Source of the DNA: Camarhynchus parvulus
Lineage: Eukaryota; Chordata; Aves; Passeriformes; Thraupidae
Direction: 5' to 3'
Assembly: GCF_901933205.1 (NCBI RefSeq)
Contig: NC_044572.1
Location: forward strand, 33,242,001-33,306,000
Length of the DNA: 64,000 nucleotides
A program made the translations under genes and the position numbers. This document shows, one piece after another, positions 34,011 through 46,984 of the stretch. Each line of letters opens with the position of its first letter. Position 1 is the stretch's first letter. Under the pieces are notes generated by a model, which saw only the letters and a program-made list of their open reading frames with translations, was not told where the DNA came from and did not search any database.

Positions 34011-37000
34011 AAAGACTTGATAGCAAGGTTTGAATTGCCTGACCAGGGCAGAATAGGAGCACAGCATCATCTGACAGTTTGCTTTGTGCTCGCATAAAAA
34101 GGTGTCCTGTCACCCTGGTTTTTAAGATTTTCTAAGCTTTCTGATAGCATTCTTGTAGTGAACTTTCTCACACACTTCCGGTAAATAACTCATTGTTTTG
34201 CATTCCTTTATAGAAGAGGAGAGAGTTGATAGACTGTTAGTTTGACCAGTGTCTTTGGAGAGGTGTCACTGTCACTGTCCAATCCGCTGTCACTTTTAGA
34301 AAACTATAAATGTTAGAGTCAGAAAATAATCTTCCCTTTTCTCTCACCTTGAGAACAGCGGGGTGTGCGTGTGTTCTTTCGCGTTCTATAGCGACAGTGT
34401 CCCAATAGGTAGCTATCCTCTTTGCTAACAAGTGTGGGTTGAAAGGTCACCAGGTGGAGAGTTTGGTAAAAGGAGGCTATTCCTTGTCTAGCAAAGACTA
34501 ACACTTTTGTCCTCTCACCCACATGGTGAGAGGATGAAGCATCACAGAGGCTTTTCAGATGAAGCATCACAGTGCCTCATGTTACTTCCCTGAGACAAAT
34601 GTAAATGGTCTAGGCAATAGCTTTTCTGTCTTAAATCCCTTGTTAAATGTCATTTTTTATAGTTAGCAGTGACAAATTCCTTCCAAAGGACCAGAACAGC
34701 AATTCTTGCTGATGTGGAATAACAATTTCTCAAAGGTGCTGAAAAGGAAGTGATAACACATCAAGTCTCAAAGTTTAGAGAGTAATTGCCAGTGTTGTAT
34801 TTTGGAAAGAGAAGACTTCAGGATATCAATTTTACTAAAAGGAAACAAGCATCTCTGCTGGTTATGCTCAACACACCACTGAAAAAGCCAGCACTAGAGC
34901 CAGACAACTTTTTCCCATGCACAGTGCAGATGTTGTGAAGGATGCCTCACTGGGATGCATCACTAGCACAGCTATGTTCTCACACACCCATTCTCATTCC
35001 TGCAGCAGGAACAGTTGTCTGCCTTCACCAGCTTCTCTCCAAATGCAAAGAGGTGGCTCAAGGAAAGCTAGCCCCCAGCACTGGAGCTCTCTTCCCTAGC
35101 AAACTGACTTGCTAAGTGTTTTTAGGGATGCCTCATTCAAAATCTCCTGAAATGCTCACCTTCCATTCTCCCATGTACACCAAGATATTTCTCATCAATA
35201 CAACAGGAAAGAGAGGTAAAAGACGTAGGGCATTGATTACAAAACATTCCAACAGATACACCAAGACCAAGAGACAAGAATATTTTCCTCCTGTTAAGTC
35301 TGTAGTATTCCCCTTTGATGGTTCATCCCCTGCTCTTTAAACACTGAGGGCATATTGAGGGGGTTCAGCAGTCTTCAATCTGGAAGGAAGCCAGGACACC
35401 AAGCCTTCACCCTGCAGCATGGTGGTGCCTGAGGGCCAAGAATCACATCTGCAGTTCCAGCCCTGCTGCTGTGACGCCCACAGTGACACTCACAGTCCTG
35501 TTCCAGCCCCTGCTCCCATGGGCTCCACTGGTGCCCCATGAGTGCCTCAGAATCATGTCCTCCATGAAGTTCTCTTCCCCAACAGAAAAGAAAACTGTTC
35601 TGCTTTATGCTAGCACTCATTACTTTGCATTACTGATTTGTTTTAGGGGGTCATGACAACCTCTTCATTTTATAACCAAGCCAGTTAGCTAGAGCTAGAT
35701 GAAAAATTGGCCACTTACATTATAAAACTGTCGTTTTTTAAGAATTGCTTCAAACCAAAGCCCTATGCCAAATGCATTTAGATGAGATTAACTAATTTTT
35801 CCTAACATTTTCTAGGCAGTATTTCCATAAAAGCAACACTACGAGATAGTAAGGATGCTGAGATCTGATAAATGACCAAAATAAGGGTGACTTAGAAATT
35901 ACATTTCCCACAGATGAAAGAAATCAATCAAGTTGGACTTATCTCAAAAACCTAGATCCTATTAGACGCATAAAAAAGCAAAGTTCTTCATATGAAGGCA
36001 GTAACTACTCTCAATGGCCATGGAGTTTCCCTGAATTGAATTTTGGGGAAAAAATAAGACTTTACAGAATATTTTTTAGCTAAAGAGATCCAGACTGGCT
36101 CCAGGCACGCATGATCTCTGGTGGAAGCTCTCCTCTCCATGCAGACTGATAACCTAACTGCGGGATACCCTCTCCCAAAATAATTTTTCTTTCCCATACA
36201 ACACTTTATGGTTATGTATATGGTTTATATATTATATAAACTCTATATTGTTATATGTATAGTTATATATATGGTTGTATATTTTACTCAACTCCAGTGC
36301 CAAACTCTGCCATATCCTCAACAGTCCTGGCCCCATGGGCTGAGGAGTGGCACCCACTATGCCGGGTGTGATATTATTACAGCTTCTTCACCTCTCCCTC
36401 TGAGGAGATAGGGGACAGGGACATCCTATCAAAGCTGGGTGATTTTCCACAGCTAATCTCAAAACGAAGCAGCAAGTTGGAATTCTAGTGGGAAGGAGCA
36501 CCCAGGAGCTCTCCAAAGATGGTGGTGTGAGGTCAAGGCAGGGTCTTCACTGCTATGACTTTTTTGGAGACGTGGAAAGCATTTAGCCTCATCACTTTGT
36601 GGGAGGAGGGTCCCTGACAGGGAAAGGAAGCAGCCTCAAGGAACCTGATAGCAGCAATAACTCTCTGGGGTTGAACTTGGCTGTGTGCACAAACGTTCTG
36701 TGCCATCTATGGGGTGGCCAAAGGGCACTTGAGCACCCAGAGAGGGACATACACAGGAATAACTCTGTCAGATGCTGCCCCAGCCTCCAGGGACCTGTGG
36801 CCCAAGCTGTCCATGTCCCCAGCTTGTGGCCAAGCACTGAAACTGCTCTGCCAGCAGCTGGAGATGGCTGGTGCCTGGGTAGGCTTTCAGACCAGTGAGT
36901 GTCTCAAAATACCAAATGTGGTACCAAAAAGCAGACATGAAAATAAAGCTATATATTGTATGTAAGTTGCTTCATTACAGACCTTCTTCAGTTACAAATC

Positions 37001-39453
37001 TTGTAGCAGCTGAGGATCTGGAGCTTTGCATGCAGAAAGGACAGGCTGAGTCTTAAAATATTTACAAAGCTTGCAGGTAATGATTAAAAGATGTAAGTGC
37101 CACACCTGAGGCATAAACAAATTGAATCATATTTCACATTTCCTGAAATTTAGCCATTATTTCCAGTTAACTGATCACTGACTGAAGTCTCTGGATATTC
37201 TGGGCATATTTGTTTCACTCTTTACAGAATTCATAATTTTTAAACTTTATTTTTTGCATTACTAAAGATAGAGTTTCTTTTCATGTTTTCATGCAATCGT
37301 TGTTCACACAGTCCATAGATTTAAGGCATGTTCTTTGCTCAAGAACAGATGTGTTCTGAGCTCTTCAGGGAGTGCCAGGGAATTTTTCCTGATGGGTGCA
37401 TTCCCAGGACATATGAAGAAGGAGTTAACACAGAGCCACTTGCCAGCTTGGAACACAGGAAATGATGGATCAGTGTCCTAAATCAGCACTCATGATAGCA
37501 ATCACATAAACCTTGTATGAGTGGGATGATGAATTATATCATTTACAGTATGCAAAAGGTTGTTTAATTCTTTTTCTTCCCCCCAAACTGAGGGTTAGCA
37601 GTAAATGGCCAAAAGTTAATGCATTGTATTAGCTCTTCTTTAGAAGAATATTAAAATATTAAATACAAAGTGTCATAAGTAGTAAAGACACCACTAAGTG
37701 TTTTGAGCTAAGAAATTGTGAGGAAAAGAAAGGAGTGCAGTTAATTAATGTTTCTCCCAAGAAAATCTTCCTTTCAATTTATTAATCATGTCTAGGCAAT
37801 TCCTAGCTTAGCAGTACATTCAAAATAGATTACTTGAAACTAAATTTGAAGTTCATTCAAATTCAGTTCTCCTATACCATAGAAAAGTATATGGGCCAAT
37901 CTTTCAACTAAATCCATGAAGAAAAACCACTAGCCTGTATATGTGAGAATGCAGTTAAAATACTGGCACTAGCAAAGGATTTCTCAGATTTTTTTTTTCC
38001 TTATTTCTAGAGTTTCACTGGAAAATATGCTGTCTGACCTCCTGAGGGAGCAAAGCATCTTCTCCACAAATTATATTGGAGAGCTTGGAAGGAAAGCAGC
38101 CATTTGCTTCAGTGTTGTGCTCTGTGGGTTGCTAATTTGAGTTTCTGCAAAATGGAACCAGTTTCAAGTGCCTCAAATGATTCCTATCAAGTGCTGACAT
38201 TTCCAGATAAGGAGAACATTAACTCCTAGGTTGTCTTTCTCTGCAGCTTCAGCAGGCTGGTTCTCAGCCCTCTGCTAACCAATATCACTGCATATTTACA
38301 CTAGCTTTTGTTTTCAGTGCCAAGTGGCTAGAATTACTGGGAGGATTTCTACACTGTAGGGAAGTACATGTCTTTTTATGAGACAGAAGCAGTTCAGTAG
38401 AAGAATTGAAAAAGTGTAACTTTTATAGGCCTTGAGGTGAGGAATAGTGAGTGTTACAGGGAGTATTTAATGGATGAAGCCCCCTCAGGGATCTGAAACC
38501 CTCAAGAGGCTGTTGAAAGAAGGAAATTAATTCAAGAATGTCTTGCCAGTCAGGTTATATGAAGAGTGGGATTTTTCTAGTGGCTGAGCGGGAGGGAGAG
38601 GTGTGATGATGTTCTTTAGCCACGTGAAATGGGCACGGCTGAGCAGTTGGAGTCCAGCAGCCCCATTTGCTATGGATCCTGATGAACATCATGGCCTTTG
38701 AAGGTCAGTGACTGAAGGTCAGGCGTGGTCTTTGTCCCACTGAAGCTCCAGGCCAGTTGAACTGTGGCACTGATCCTGCCTGGTCCATACATCCCAGCTC
38801 CTGGTCTGGGGAGTAAGTGGATGCACAGAATTAATGCCAAACCCACAGGCTGCACAATTTCATTATGACTTGCTGAAGGATCTTGATCAGCTTCTGCAAG
38901 AGCCGGTGAGGGAGTCAGCATGAAAACTGACAAGGGCCACCCTGGCTACACTTCATTCTTCCCTGAGAAACTCTGCTGGGGTTTTTCAGAGAAAGAAAAG
39001 CACCTACAGCGATTTGCCATTGGTAATAAAGTAACACTTCTAATTGAGTTCATTCAGTGCAACAAAAAAATCAGTCCCTTCCCAGTTAATGTGAGGAGAG
39101 GTGGCATTTCATCACTTGTGTAATGAGCTTAATAACATCTAATGTTCACTTAATACTCTTATTGGTGGTTGACCACGAAATAAAGCCAGGTTGATTAGGA
39201 TTAGTGGCTTAATGCCAAGGATAGCTGGGTTTGAAGATGGCCACTTTAATTTAAGAGTTCATTATTACTGCTAGGATCTGGTGGTGTTATTTCTATAGCT
39301 GCACTAGGAAGCCTTTGTTACATACCACTGCGTAAGTACATGACAAAATTGTGACCATTGCCACAGGCACTTTGTCACTGTGGGGGGAACACACCCTACT
39401 GACCTGAGGGTACCACTGCTGAAGGACTGCGATACTACTTATGGGTCTCGTAG
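34011..39453. other. Intergenic, no gene recognised
   Basis: AT-rich sequence with short ORFs only. Small features: direct repeat GATGAAGCATCACAG at about 34,533 and 34,558; an AT-rich tract with GTTTATATATTATATAAAC at about 36,205-36,285; T-rich patches. The block 39,120-39,300 is repeat-free with homeodomain-like cores and could be regulatory. Confidence 0.4.
36205..36285. repeat. AT-rich (TATA)-type simple sequence
   Basis: Alternating TA with GTTATATGTATAGTTATATA runs and a small internal palindrome (GTTTATAT...ATATAAAC). Confidence 0.75.
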
Positions 39454-39456
39454 ATT

Positions 39457-39530
39457 AAAAAAAAAAAAAACAAAAACAAACAAAAAAACCCCACAATAAT
39501 AACAGTAATTATTATTGTTATTATTATTAC
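39457..39530. repeat. A-rich tract followed by (ATT)n
   Basis: A14, then CAAAAACAAACAAAAAAA, then ATTATTATTGTTATTATTATT. It is a compound simple repeat of possible retroposon-tail origin, with no recognisable body. Confidence 0.8.
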
Positions 39531-42418
39531 TAACACGGACCGGATTTTTCTCAGATATCTAGATTTTTCTCAGATATCAACAGATATTCCTCAGTGAAAG
39601 GACTGAAAGACAAATGAAGCAAGAAGTTACAGAGCAGATTAACAAAATTAATGGTAATGGACATGGACACTCAGTCCTGGGAATTGTCTTTTGAGGTTGG
39701 AGTTTCATCTGTCCTTTGTGTTTCAGACAGTTTACTGTGTTCATCACTTAGTTGCTTTTTTAAGGTGAAAAATTAAACAACCCCCCCCCCTCCAAAGCAG
39801 TATCATACTATCACATATGTATGTAAAACTCTTGAGGATGAGCACATTTATCTTGTTTTCTGGTTCAGTCTTGAAAATGCATTGTCCACTGTTTGCTGTA
39901 GTTCCTACCCTGCTCCCATTGGCACGACTGCAAGCTCCAAAGGGGGTGCTGCACATGGAGACATCTGGATGAATTTCCAAAGGTGTGCACAGTGTTTATA
40001 TGATACATGAGATATCATATATGGATATATGAACAAGGGCCCTGATACAGTCATGTCATTCACTCACAATGTATATTTTTTCTGATTTGAGCTGCATCAG
40101 AAGCAAAAGTGATTCAGAAAGCAGTTTGCTTCTGCGCTGGGATCAGTTTCCTCTCCTGTTTGACTGGCATTTAAACAAAGGCTGGTTTTGCAGGGTGGCC
40201 CTTATTACATCATACAAAACCAACCACCAGGCTGCCACGACATCACTTATTGCAGAGCACGGCTGCACAGCCTTCACTAATGAACAGAAGCAGCCAAATT
40301 CCTCCTAACACTGAAGAAGGAAATATTTCTCTACATCTGATGTCTTTCACTTCTCCTGTTCTGAGTTATAAATATTCTGGTGCATGAGCTCAGATGAATA
40401 ATGCTCATACTACAAATAACTAAAGCTAAGGATCTTTATATTTAGAGGTGAAGAATCATTTCTTTTGGAATGTAAATTTTGTTTTTTTCTTTTCTTTTGT
40501 TCAGCAGCTCTCAAATGTGAACAAAACCTTCTATGAAGAAATTAAGATTATGGGGTTGTGGTTTTAATTTCAAACCTTGAAACTCACTTATGGATTTATA
40601 TACAGTTTAAGTTTTAAGATAATGTTAATTAAAAAAAAGGGGGGCAGGGGGGAAAAGCCCTGTAACTCTGAATTATGTCAGCAAAACCCTTCTAATTGAT
40701 TATTCTGTTTTCCAGCAAACTCATCAGTTCTGGGGTTTCTTTTGTCTTCTGTGCAACTCTACCATTAAGAAACTTTTCTGATTGCACAGTTCAAATCCAG
40801 ACAGGGAATCTGAGATTTTATTGTTCCCCTTTTGCTAGGCTGTGGTTAGTAGTGGCTTAAGCAATGTTTCATAACCCATTTGTACTCTAGTATCTATCTC
40901 CTTGAAAAAAACCAGACAAGTTTGACCCTTTCTTTCACAAAACAACTCCTCAATTCCTCCCCTCTTGGCAGAACTGTACTGATTTAAACACCAGAAAAAG
41001 AAATTAAGTAAACACAGGGAGGATCAGTTTTGAGTAACTGGACACTTGCAATACAATGCAGACACCTCTTTGTTTTGAAAGTGCCAAAGTAAAAACGTAG
41101 ATTTTTGCTTTGTTCTCCCATGAAACAATTTCAAGAAGCAATGCTAAGAAAATTATGAGATGTATCGGCAATAAATATCTCTGGCATATTGAGGGATTTA
41201 TTCATTAGGGACAGTATGACACACAATTCCAGACTGATAAGATTATTGGTGCCGATCTTGCCCATGGCCATGTGCAGGACTGTCTTGTTACTGCAATTAT
41301 TTAGCAGGAAGCCTTTCTCACCCGCCTTTTAAATTTTTCTCTGCTAAAGCACTGCAGGCCAAAACCAGTCATTTTGTATTTGGCTGTTACCTGTTACCAC
41401 TCCTTTCTTTTCCAGCTAGTGAGCAGCTTAACCCCTGTGGTGCCTTTTCGACTTTTTCTCTGGTGTTCACATTAAAATAAATAGTGTTTAACTTTCTGCA
41501 CTTTTGAATGGGGACCATGGCTGTTGAAAAGCAAAAACTGTAACTACTTTAAAGAGGCTACTACACAATATGTAGATTTAACAAGATGCATATCACTTGT
41601 TTCAAAGTTCCTCATTTAAATGCCTTCAAAGGTGCCTAGGCCCCAACTTTGCCCAGTCAACAGCTCCAAAACCCAATAAGCAGCTCCTGTTGGTGTGTTG
41701 CATGTCAGTGCTTCAGCAAAGTGAGAGGAGCAGTGCCTTTAAAGGCAGCAGTAGGTCTGGCCCTTCAGTACAAAGCAGGAACAAAAACAAGCTCTATCAA
41801 ACAAGTTCTATCAGGAGAAGGCTGGATGATGTTAATTATGAGCCTACACAAACACTTAAGACTATGCATGACTGTTAATACACAATGGACTGTCCACATC
41901 TTCAGCAGAAGGCTTGGACACAGATCAAGCATAGAAACTCACTTGTGTTTTCAGCTTGTGCAATCAGTTATTTCTTCATTTTAAGTCAATATAAACTGCC
42001 TCTGGCCTTTCTTAGGTTTGTCACCCCCTAAATGACTTTCCTCACTCTTCAAGCATTCCTCTAAAATACTATGGGGATGGCCATTGCAATGGCTTTGAAA
42101 GAAATCCCATCAAGTCCGAAGACACCTCCGTTTGAAGTGCTGTGGGCAATACACTACCAACACATCCTACTGGTGGCGGCCTTATTTGTCACCTGAGACC
42201 CGCTTCAGAGCTGCAGCCCATGCTGTGTCCCCCCTAAAATACCAGGTATGTGGTCTGAGAGAGAATGGTAAGCATGTAATTTAGGTCCAGATTTTGCTCC
42301 ACGGCACTTGTGTTAAATATTCTAGAGAGTACATTTGCAACAGTAAATATCTCTCCAGTTATATTCAACCTGCACATCATGTACTTGCCAATTTAAGAAG
42401 TAGTATTTTCCAGTTCAT
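39531..42418. other. Intergenic, no gene recognised
   Basis: AT-rich. ATTTTTCTCAGATATC is duplicated at about 39,543-39,578. A C11 run lies at about 39,780-39,791. The block 41,155-41,300 keeps CpGs (GTATCGGCAATAAATATC, GGTGCCGATCTTGCC) in AT-rich DNA and looks like a candidate conserved element. Confidence 0.4.
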
Positions 42419-42760
42419 TTAAGTGAGCAAGAAGAATGAGTTACACCAAACTACAGACAACATTGGTTCATGAATAGGCATTAAATTTTCACACTTATGG
42501 ATTAAAGCCAAAGTCACTTTTCTCTTTGAATGTATCAGCACTTTGTTCATGTTACCACCTAAACCACCAGGCTCCAAATTTGACAGTTTTATCACAAAGA
42601 ACTCCACTGTCCCTCTGGCTGGTTTTTTTTTTTTTTTGTGCTTTTCACCATCATGTACCATAACTGTGTCTTTATTAACAAATGCCTTCAGCTCCTCACT
42701 CATTTTTTTAAGATCTGGCTCCCACAAATACTTGGCATCTTCACAGCCTTGCTTGGCAAT
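42419..42760 (-). pseudogene. Unrecognised ORF, possible retrocopy fragment
   Basis: On the minus strand a frame of about 113 codons runs from near 42,757 to a stop at 42,419. It begins around AKQGCEDAKYLWEPDLKKM and includes SEELKAFVNKDTVMVHDGEK, a run of five lysines coded by A15 (T15 on the plus strand, 42623-42637), and LSNLEPGGLGGNMNKVL. Composition is balanced and protein-like, unlike the low-complexity ORFs elsewhere. There is no ATG at the head and no clear splice acceptor; an in-frame stop lies just upstream (TTTTAATCATCA). I cannot name a family. It may be a retrocopy piece, a lineage-specific exon or chance. Confidence 0.25.
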
Positions 42761-44087
42761 TGATGATTAAAACAGCCACATGAGACAGGAACCTCCTTGC
42801 ATACTCTTCTGTTCTCAGTGGCTTTGTATCACCTCCCTGAGTGCCAGAACTCCAAACATCACACTTCCTCCCTGCCTCCACACCACCCAGATTCTAACCC
42901 ACTTGTTTTGGTTGAACAAGAAGACCCTACCATCCTTTAAATTATATCCAGCTGTTATATCCAAACCTGCTCAGAGCCTCTCTCATCTGCTGTCCCCCAT
43001 TTCTATCATTTAGGATATTGAAGCAACAGTGGTATAGCCCTTCCCTGCAGAAAACTACTAGATTGGGCCAAAAGGAAATACAAATACTCTCTCCAAAACC
43101 AGTTCTGTTGGAGACATCACAGCCAGACTGCATCTCCCAAATTCTGATACTCCAAGGACTCAAAAAATTCAGCTGCGTGCCTTTCTCCCAAAATGTCCTT
43201 TATGTGTTTGTTCTTCTATATTTAACTTTTACTCCCTATTTGATGAAAATTTTTGTGCAATTTAAAAAAACCCTCCATCAGCTAGATGGCAAATCCACTC
43301 CTGGTTTTCCCCATTATTGCAGTGGTTCACAGTACTAACCTTACTTACCTCCCAAATTCTATGCAGTGTAAGTCATGAGAAGCTTCCCTATGCTTGTGAA
43401 AACATCCTTTAATACTTTCCCATTTTTACCCATTTTTCTAAAGGGAATACAGTGCTATTTTGCTGCAAGTGCTCACTGCTCAAAAAATTCCCCAGGCTGG
43501 CAGCACTGCCATCTTTGGCCAATATCCCTCCCCCCCTGCATGCAACCACTCTTGTTACCTGTGGTGTAATAAAACCTTAACCCAAAAAAGCAGACATAAT
43601 AATGTCTGCAGTGAAATACCTCTAGACTATGCGAAATCTATGTTCAAAAGATCCTTTCTGTATACCATGCACTTCAAACACTTCATAAACATCAAAATCT
43701 AAACCCTTAAATTTTACATCCATATATATGTGTTTATATACATATATTTAGATAATCATATATCATTCAACTTTTTCCACCCCAAAATAACAGTTTATGG
43801 AACAGAATAAATAGCATCAATTTGGCAAAAGCATGATCCAACAGCAAGTTCTCTCACAAATGTTTTTTATTCTTAGTGTAGGGAGATAATTTCAGTCAGG
43901 AGACTTTAAAATCCATTTGTAGTTCAAAGTATTTTGTTAGATTTCTTTTCACAGTCAATAACTTTGAATGTATGAAATGACAACATTTCCTTGGAAGTTT
44001 TACACAGCTAGCAGTACTTCTTACTGTCTCATACAATGAAACAGTGACTGTCACCAACATATCTGCCTTTGTACATCAGAAGTGAGC
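42761..44087. other. Intergenic, no gene recognised
   Basis: Short plus-strand ORFs without recognisable domains. An AT-rich run with ATATATATG and ATACATATATTTAG lies at about 43,718-43,765. Confidence 0.45.
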
Positions 44088-44388
44088 ATAATAGAGCAAT
44101 TTAAGTTGGAAAAGACCTTTAAGATCATCAAGTCCAGCTGCTTATCCAGCACTGCCAAGTGCACCACTAAACCATGTCCCCAAGTACCACATCTACACAG
44201 GTTGGCAACTCTAGCACTTCCCTGGGCAGCCTGTACCAATGCCTGACAGCACCTTCAGTGAAGAATTTGTTCCTTATATCAAATCTAAACCTCCCCTGGC
44301 CCAAACTGAGGCCATTTCCTTTTGTCCTATCACTTGTCACTTGGGAGAGGAGACTGACCCCCACCTTGCTGCAGCCTCCTTTCTGTCA
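44088..44388 (-). mobile_element. CR1 LINE fragment, antisense, with ORF2 C-terminus
   Basis: The minus-strand frame within 44167-44364 reads [30 protein letters not shown] and [14 protein letters not shown], the recognisable C-terminal end of avian CR1 ORF2. The 3' UTR follows to the left, with GTTGGAAAAGACCTTTAAG-type sequence. It is 5' truncated and the coding end is degraded. Confidence 0.92.
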
Positions 44389-46740
44389 GAGAGAAAATAT
44401 GATTATACAAAACTCAGTATTTTGACATTATCCTTAAAACAAGATGCCAATTTAGCATAATTTAAACACAAAGATTTCAAAGCACTGAGAAAAAGATTGA
44501 CATGGACCTGCAATATAAGCTTTCCCTTTCAGTAGCCTTGGTGCTGCTGACTGTACATGGCAAGTGGTCCATATAATGCTGACTATCTCAACACTTAATG
44601 CTGTGAGCATAGGCAGCTACACTGCCCATGTCCTTTCTTCATTTATATCCAACCACTAAAAGTTGCCTTTACCTCTTCCCATTTTGTTTGTTTCATCCCA
44701 ATTGTGATTATATTTAACATCAAAATTTAAACAATATGGTTCACACAAGTGAACCAATCCAGAACTGAATATTTAACATTAAGCCAAGAACATACAATGT
44801 GAGTAATGGAGTATTTTAAAGACAGAATTCAATTTTCATTGTATTTTTATTCTTGCTTCTTAACCAAACCCACATGTAATGCATTGTATTTAATGAAACT
44901 ACAAGATTAATATTTCAACAAACCAGCCAGCACATAAGCCCACAGCTGAGCATTAAGTTGAAGAGTTTGTTTTAAAATATTTTTGAAAAAGCCTTTTATG
45001 ATAGAAGCACTCCCCTGCAGGCTTGGGCCTGCTTTCTCTTCTCTTTCAGGAGTGATCTCTCCTTGAACACTGAGCTTTGTGTCCATGCATTATTCCTTGC
45101 TTTTCAGTTCTGGTTTGGATTTGACTGGCTGAGAATACATGAGCTTGGAAATCAAAGCTGTTGTTATCCATTTATTTCCTTACAATGCTCTTGTCTGAAA
45201 CTTTTACTGTGGAGACTTGTGAGCTTTCCCTCCTTGCTTAGGACTCCACTAGTATTGATTCCTTACTGTGCAATGGTTAAGCACAGTTCCTCTTTCTTGG
45301 CAGCATGTCCTCCTTCTCTCTAGAGATAGTTAATTACAGTTTGCCAGCAATTGTTTATGAGTACTACAGGTCCTCATTGGGTTAGCTAACATATTTGAAC
45401 TAATGAATTTAAATGATATAAGCCATAAGAATCCAGAATTTGAAGTCCACTTTTATTTTCAAATTAATGCACAACATAAATTTAAGTCCCATATTACATA
45501 ATTATAGTACTTTATGAATATTATGTTTCAGGTACTTGTTAAAATATCTCAAAAGGCACGAGCTCCTCTCACACAGTGTGAGTGTACATAAGGCTCACAA
45601 ATCAGTTTGGTCAATGTAGAGTCCAGCAGTTTAACGCCTAGAAAAGGACTTAAGTCATGGTCACATGACATTAAACTTTACAGCAGAGCCTAGATCTTGC
45701 TCCTTTGGCAATTTCCACAGCCTCTTCCACCCACTACCCTCTGCCTTGTCCTCTCCCCCTTTTTTCTTCTCTTCCCAGGTGTAGCTACAACTCCTTCCTC
45801 CTCCTGATCCCTCAAGCCATTCCTACAGGAGAGTGCAGTATGTTACACAGCAGCAGCAAAGCAAATATTCCCCAGCATACGTGCTCTTCAAGGCTAGGAC
45901 TACAAGAGTTTCACAACCAGTGTGAAATGCAATTTTCTCCAAGCCTTGCTCTACACTATCAGCTTCCTGCCCTGATTGCTATGTGGGGGGGTTACAGTGA
46001 TGCAACTCCCTGGAGACTAAACACGAGCGACCTTGAAAAGGAGTCAGGGCACCCAAGCAGATATTCTTTACTATTTGAAGCCCTCATATCTACCCAACAT
46101 CTTCCACTGCAAGAAGTGCACACCTCACCCTACATTTCTGCCCTGGTAAGGTCCTTCCCTCTGAAGGTGTGGTTTGCCACACTTTCCCCCACCTCAGCAC
46201 AATTCCTTTTCCTTGGCAAAAGGGCAGGGAACACATCTCACTGGCATTGGTGCCATTTGGTTGAGAGCTGCTATCACATTAGGAATATTTGGTCAGTCTA
46301 TTAACACCACTGCACTGGGAAGGCCTCATGCAAAAGAAATCTCTGAGCTTCAGCTGCTTCCTCAGGCCCAACCATAACTTAAGAGCAAAACCACACTTTT
46401 AGGAGAATAAGAGTCACTAGGAAAATGAGAATCCCTCTGCATTAAACACATATTTAATACTGTACTTGACTACTTATGTAAGTTAAAGCAAGAACATGCT
46501 TCTGATGGGATTCATTTTTTTTAACACTCGAGCTAAGTAACACTAGAGTCAAAGGTGATCACTATGTGCTTTACATTACATTTATTCAGATTAATATTGA
46601 TCTTCTGTAACCCTTCTCCCTCTCTGCTTTATTAATGAAAGGATAATTCATGTGACAGTAAGTGGCAAGAAGAATCTGAGAACAGGGTGAACACAGAAGG
46701 AAAGGTAGAACAGTTTTCTGCATATCGAGTGAGGAAAAGA
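44389..46740. other. Intergenic, no gene recognised
   Basis: AT-rich, with a CT-rich stretch on the plus strand at about 45,690-45,800. A 199-codon plus-strand ORF at 45705-46304 is Ser/Leu/Pro-rich and matches no family I know; I treat it as chance. It would lie antisense within any long pri-miR-148a transcript. Confidence 0.4.
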
Positions 46741-46741
46741 A

Positions 46742-46984
46742 TTACAGAACCACAGAATGGTTCAGGTTGGAAAGGAACTCCAGAGGTTATCTGGGCCAAC
46801 CCCATGCTCAAGAAGGGTCTCTGACAACAGGCTGCCCAGAACTATAGCCAGACAGCTTTTGGATATCTTCAAGTATGGAGACTTTGCAACTTCCCTGGTT
46901 AAGCTGTAGAAGTGCCTGGTTACCATCACCATGAAAAAGTACTTGCTGATGCTCAGACAGGCCTCCTGTGTTTCAGTTTGTGAA
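46742..46984 (-). mobile_element. CR1 LINE fragment, antisense
   Basis: ACAGAACCACAGAATGGTTC at the left edge is the reverse complement of a CR1 3' end. GGTTGGAAAGGAACTCCAG and, further right, CTTGCTGATGCTCAGACAGG and CTGTGTTTCAGTTTGTG are typical of another common avian CR1 subfamily. Confidence 0.85.

Noticed and set aside
40785..40800. tRNA B-box-like AGTTCAAATCC
   Set aside because: No A box, cloverleaf pairing or acceptor stem around it.
45705..46304. 199-codon plus-strand ORF
   Set aside because: Ser/Leu/Pro-rich, no domain or splice context, and composition follows local CT richness.
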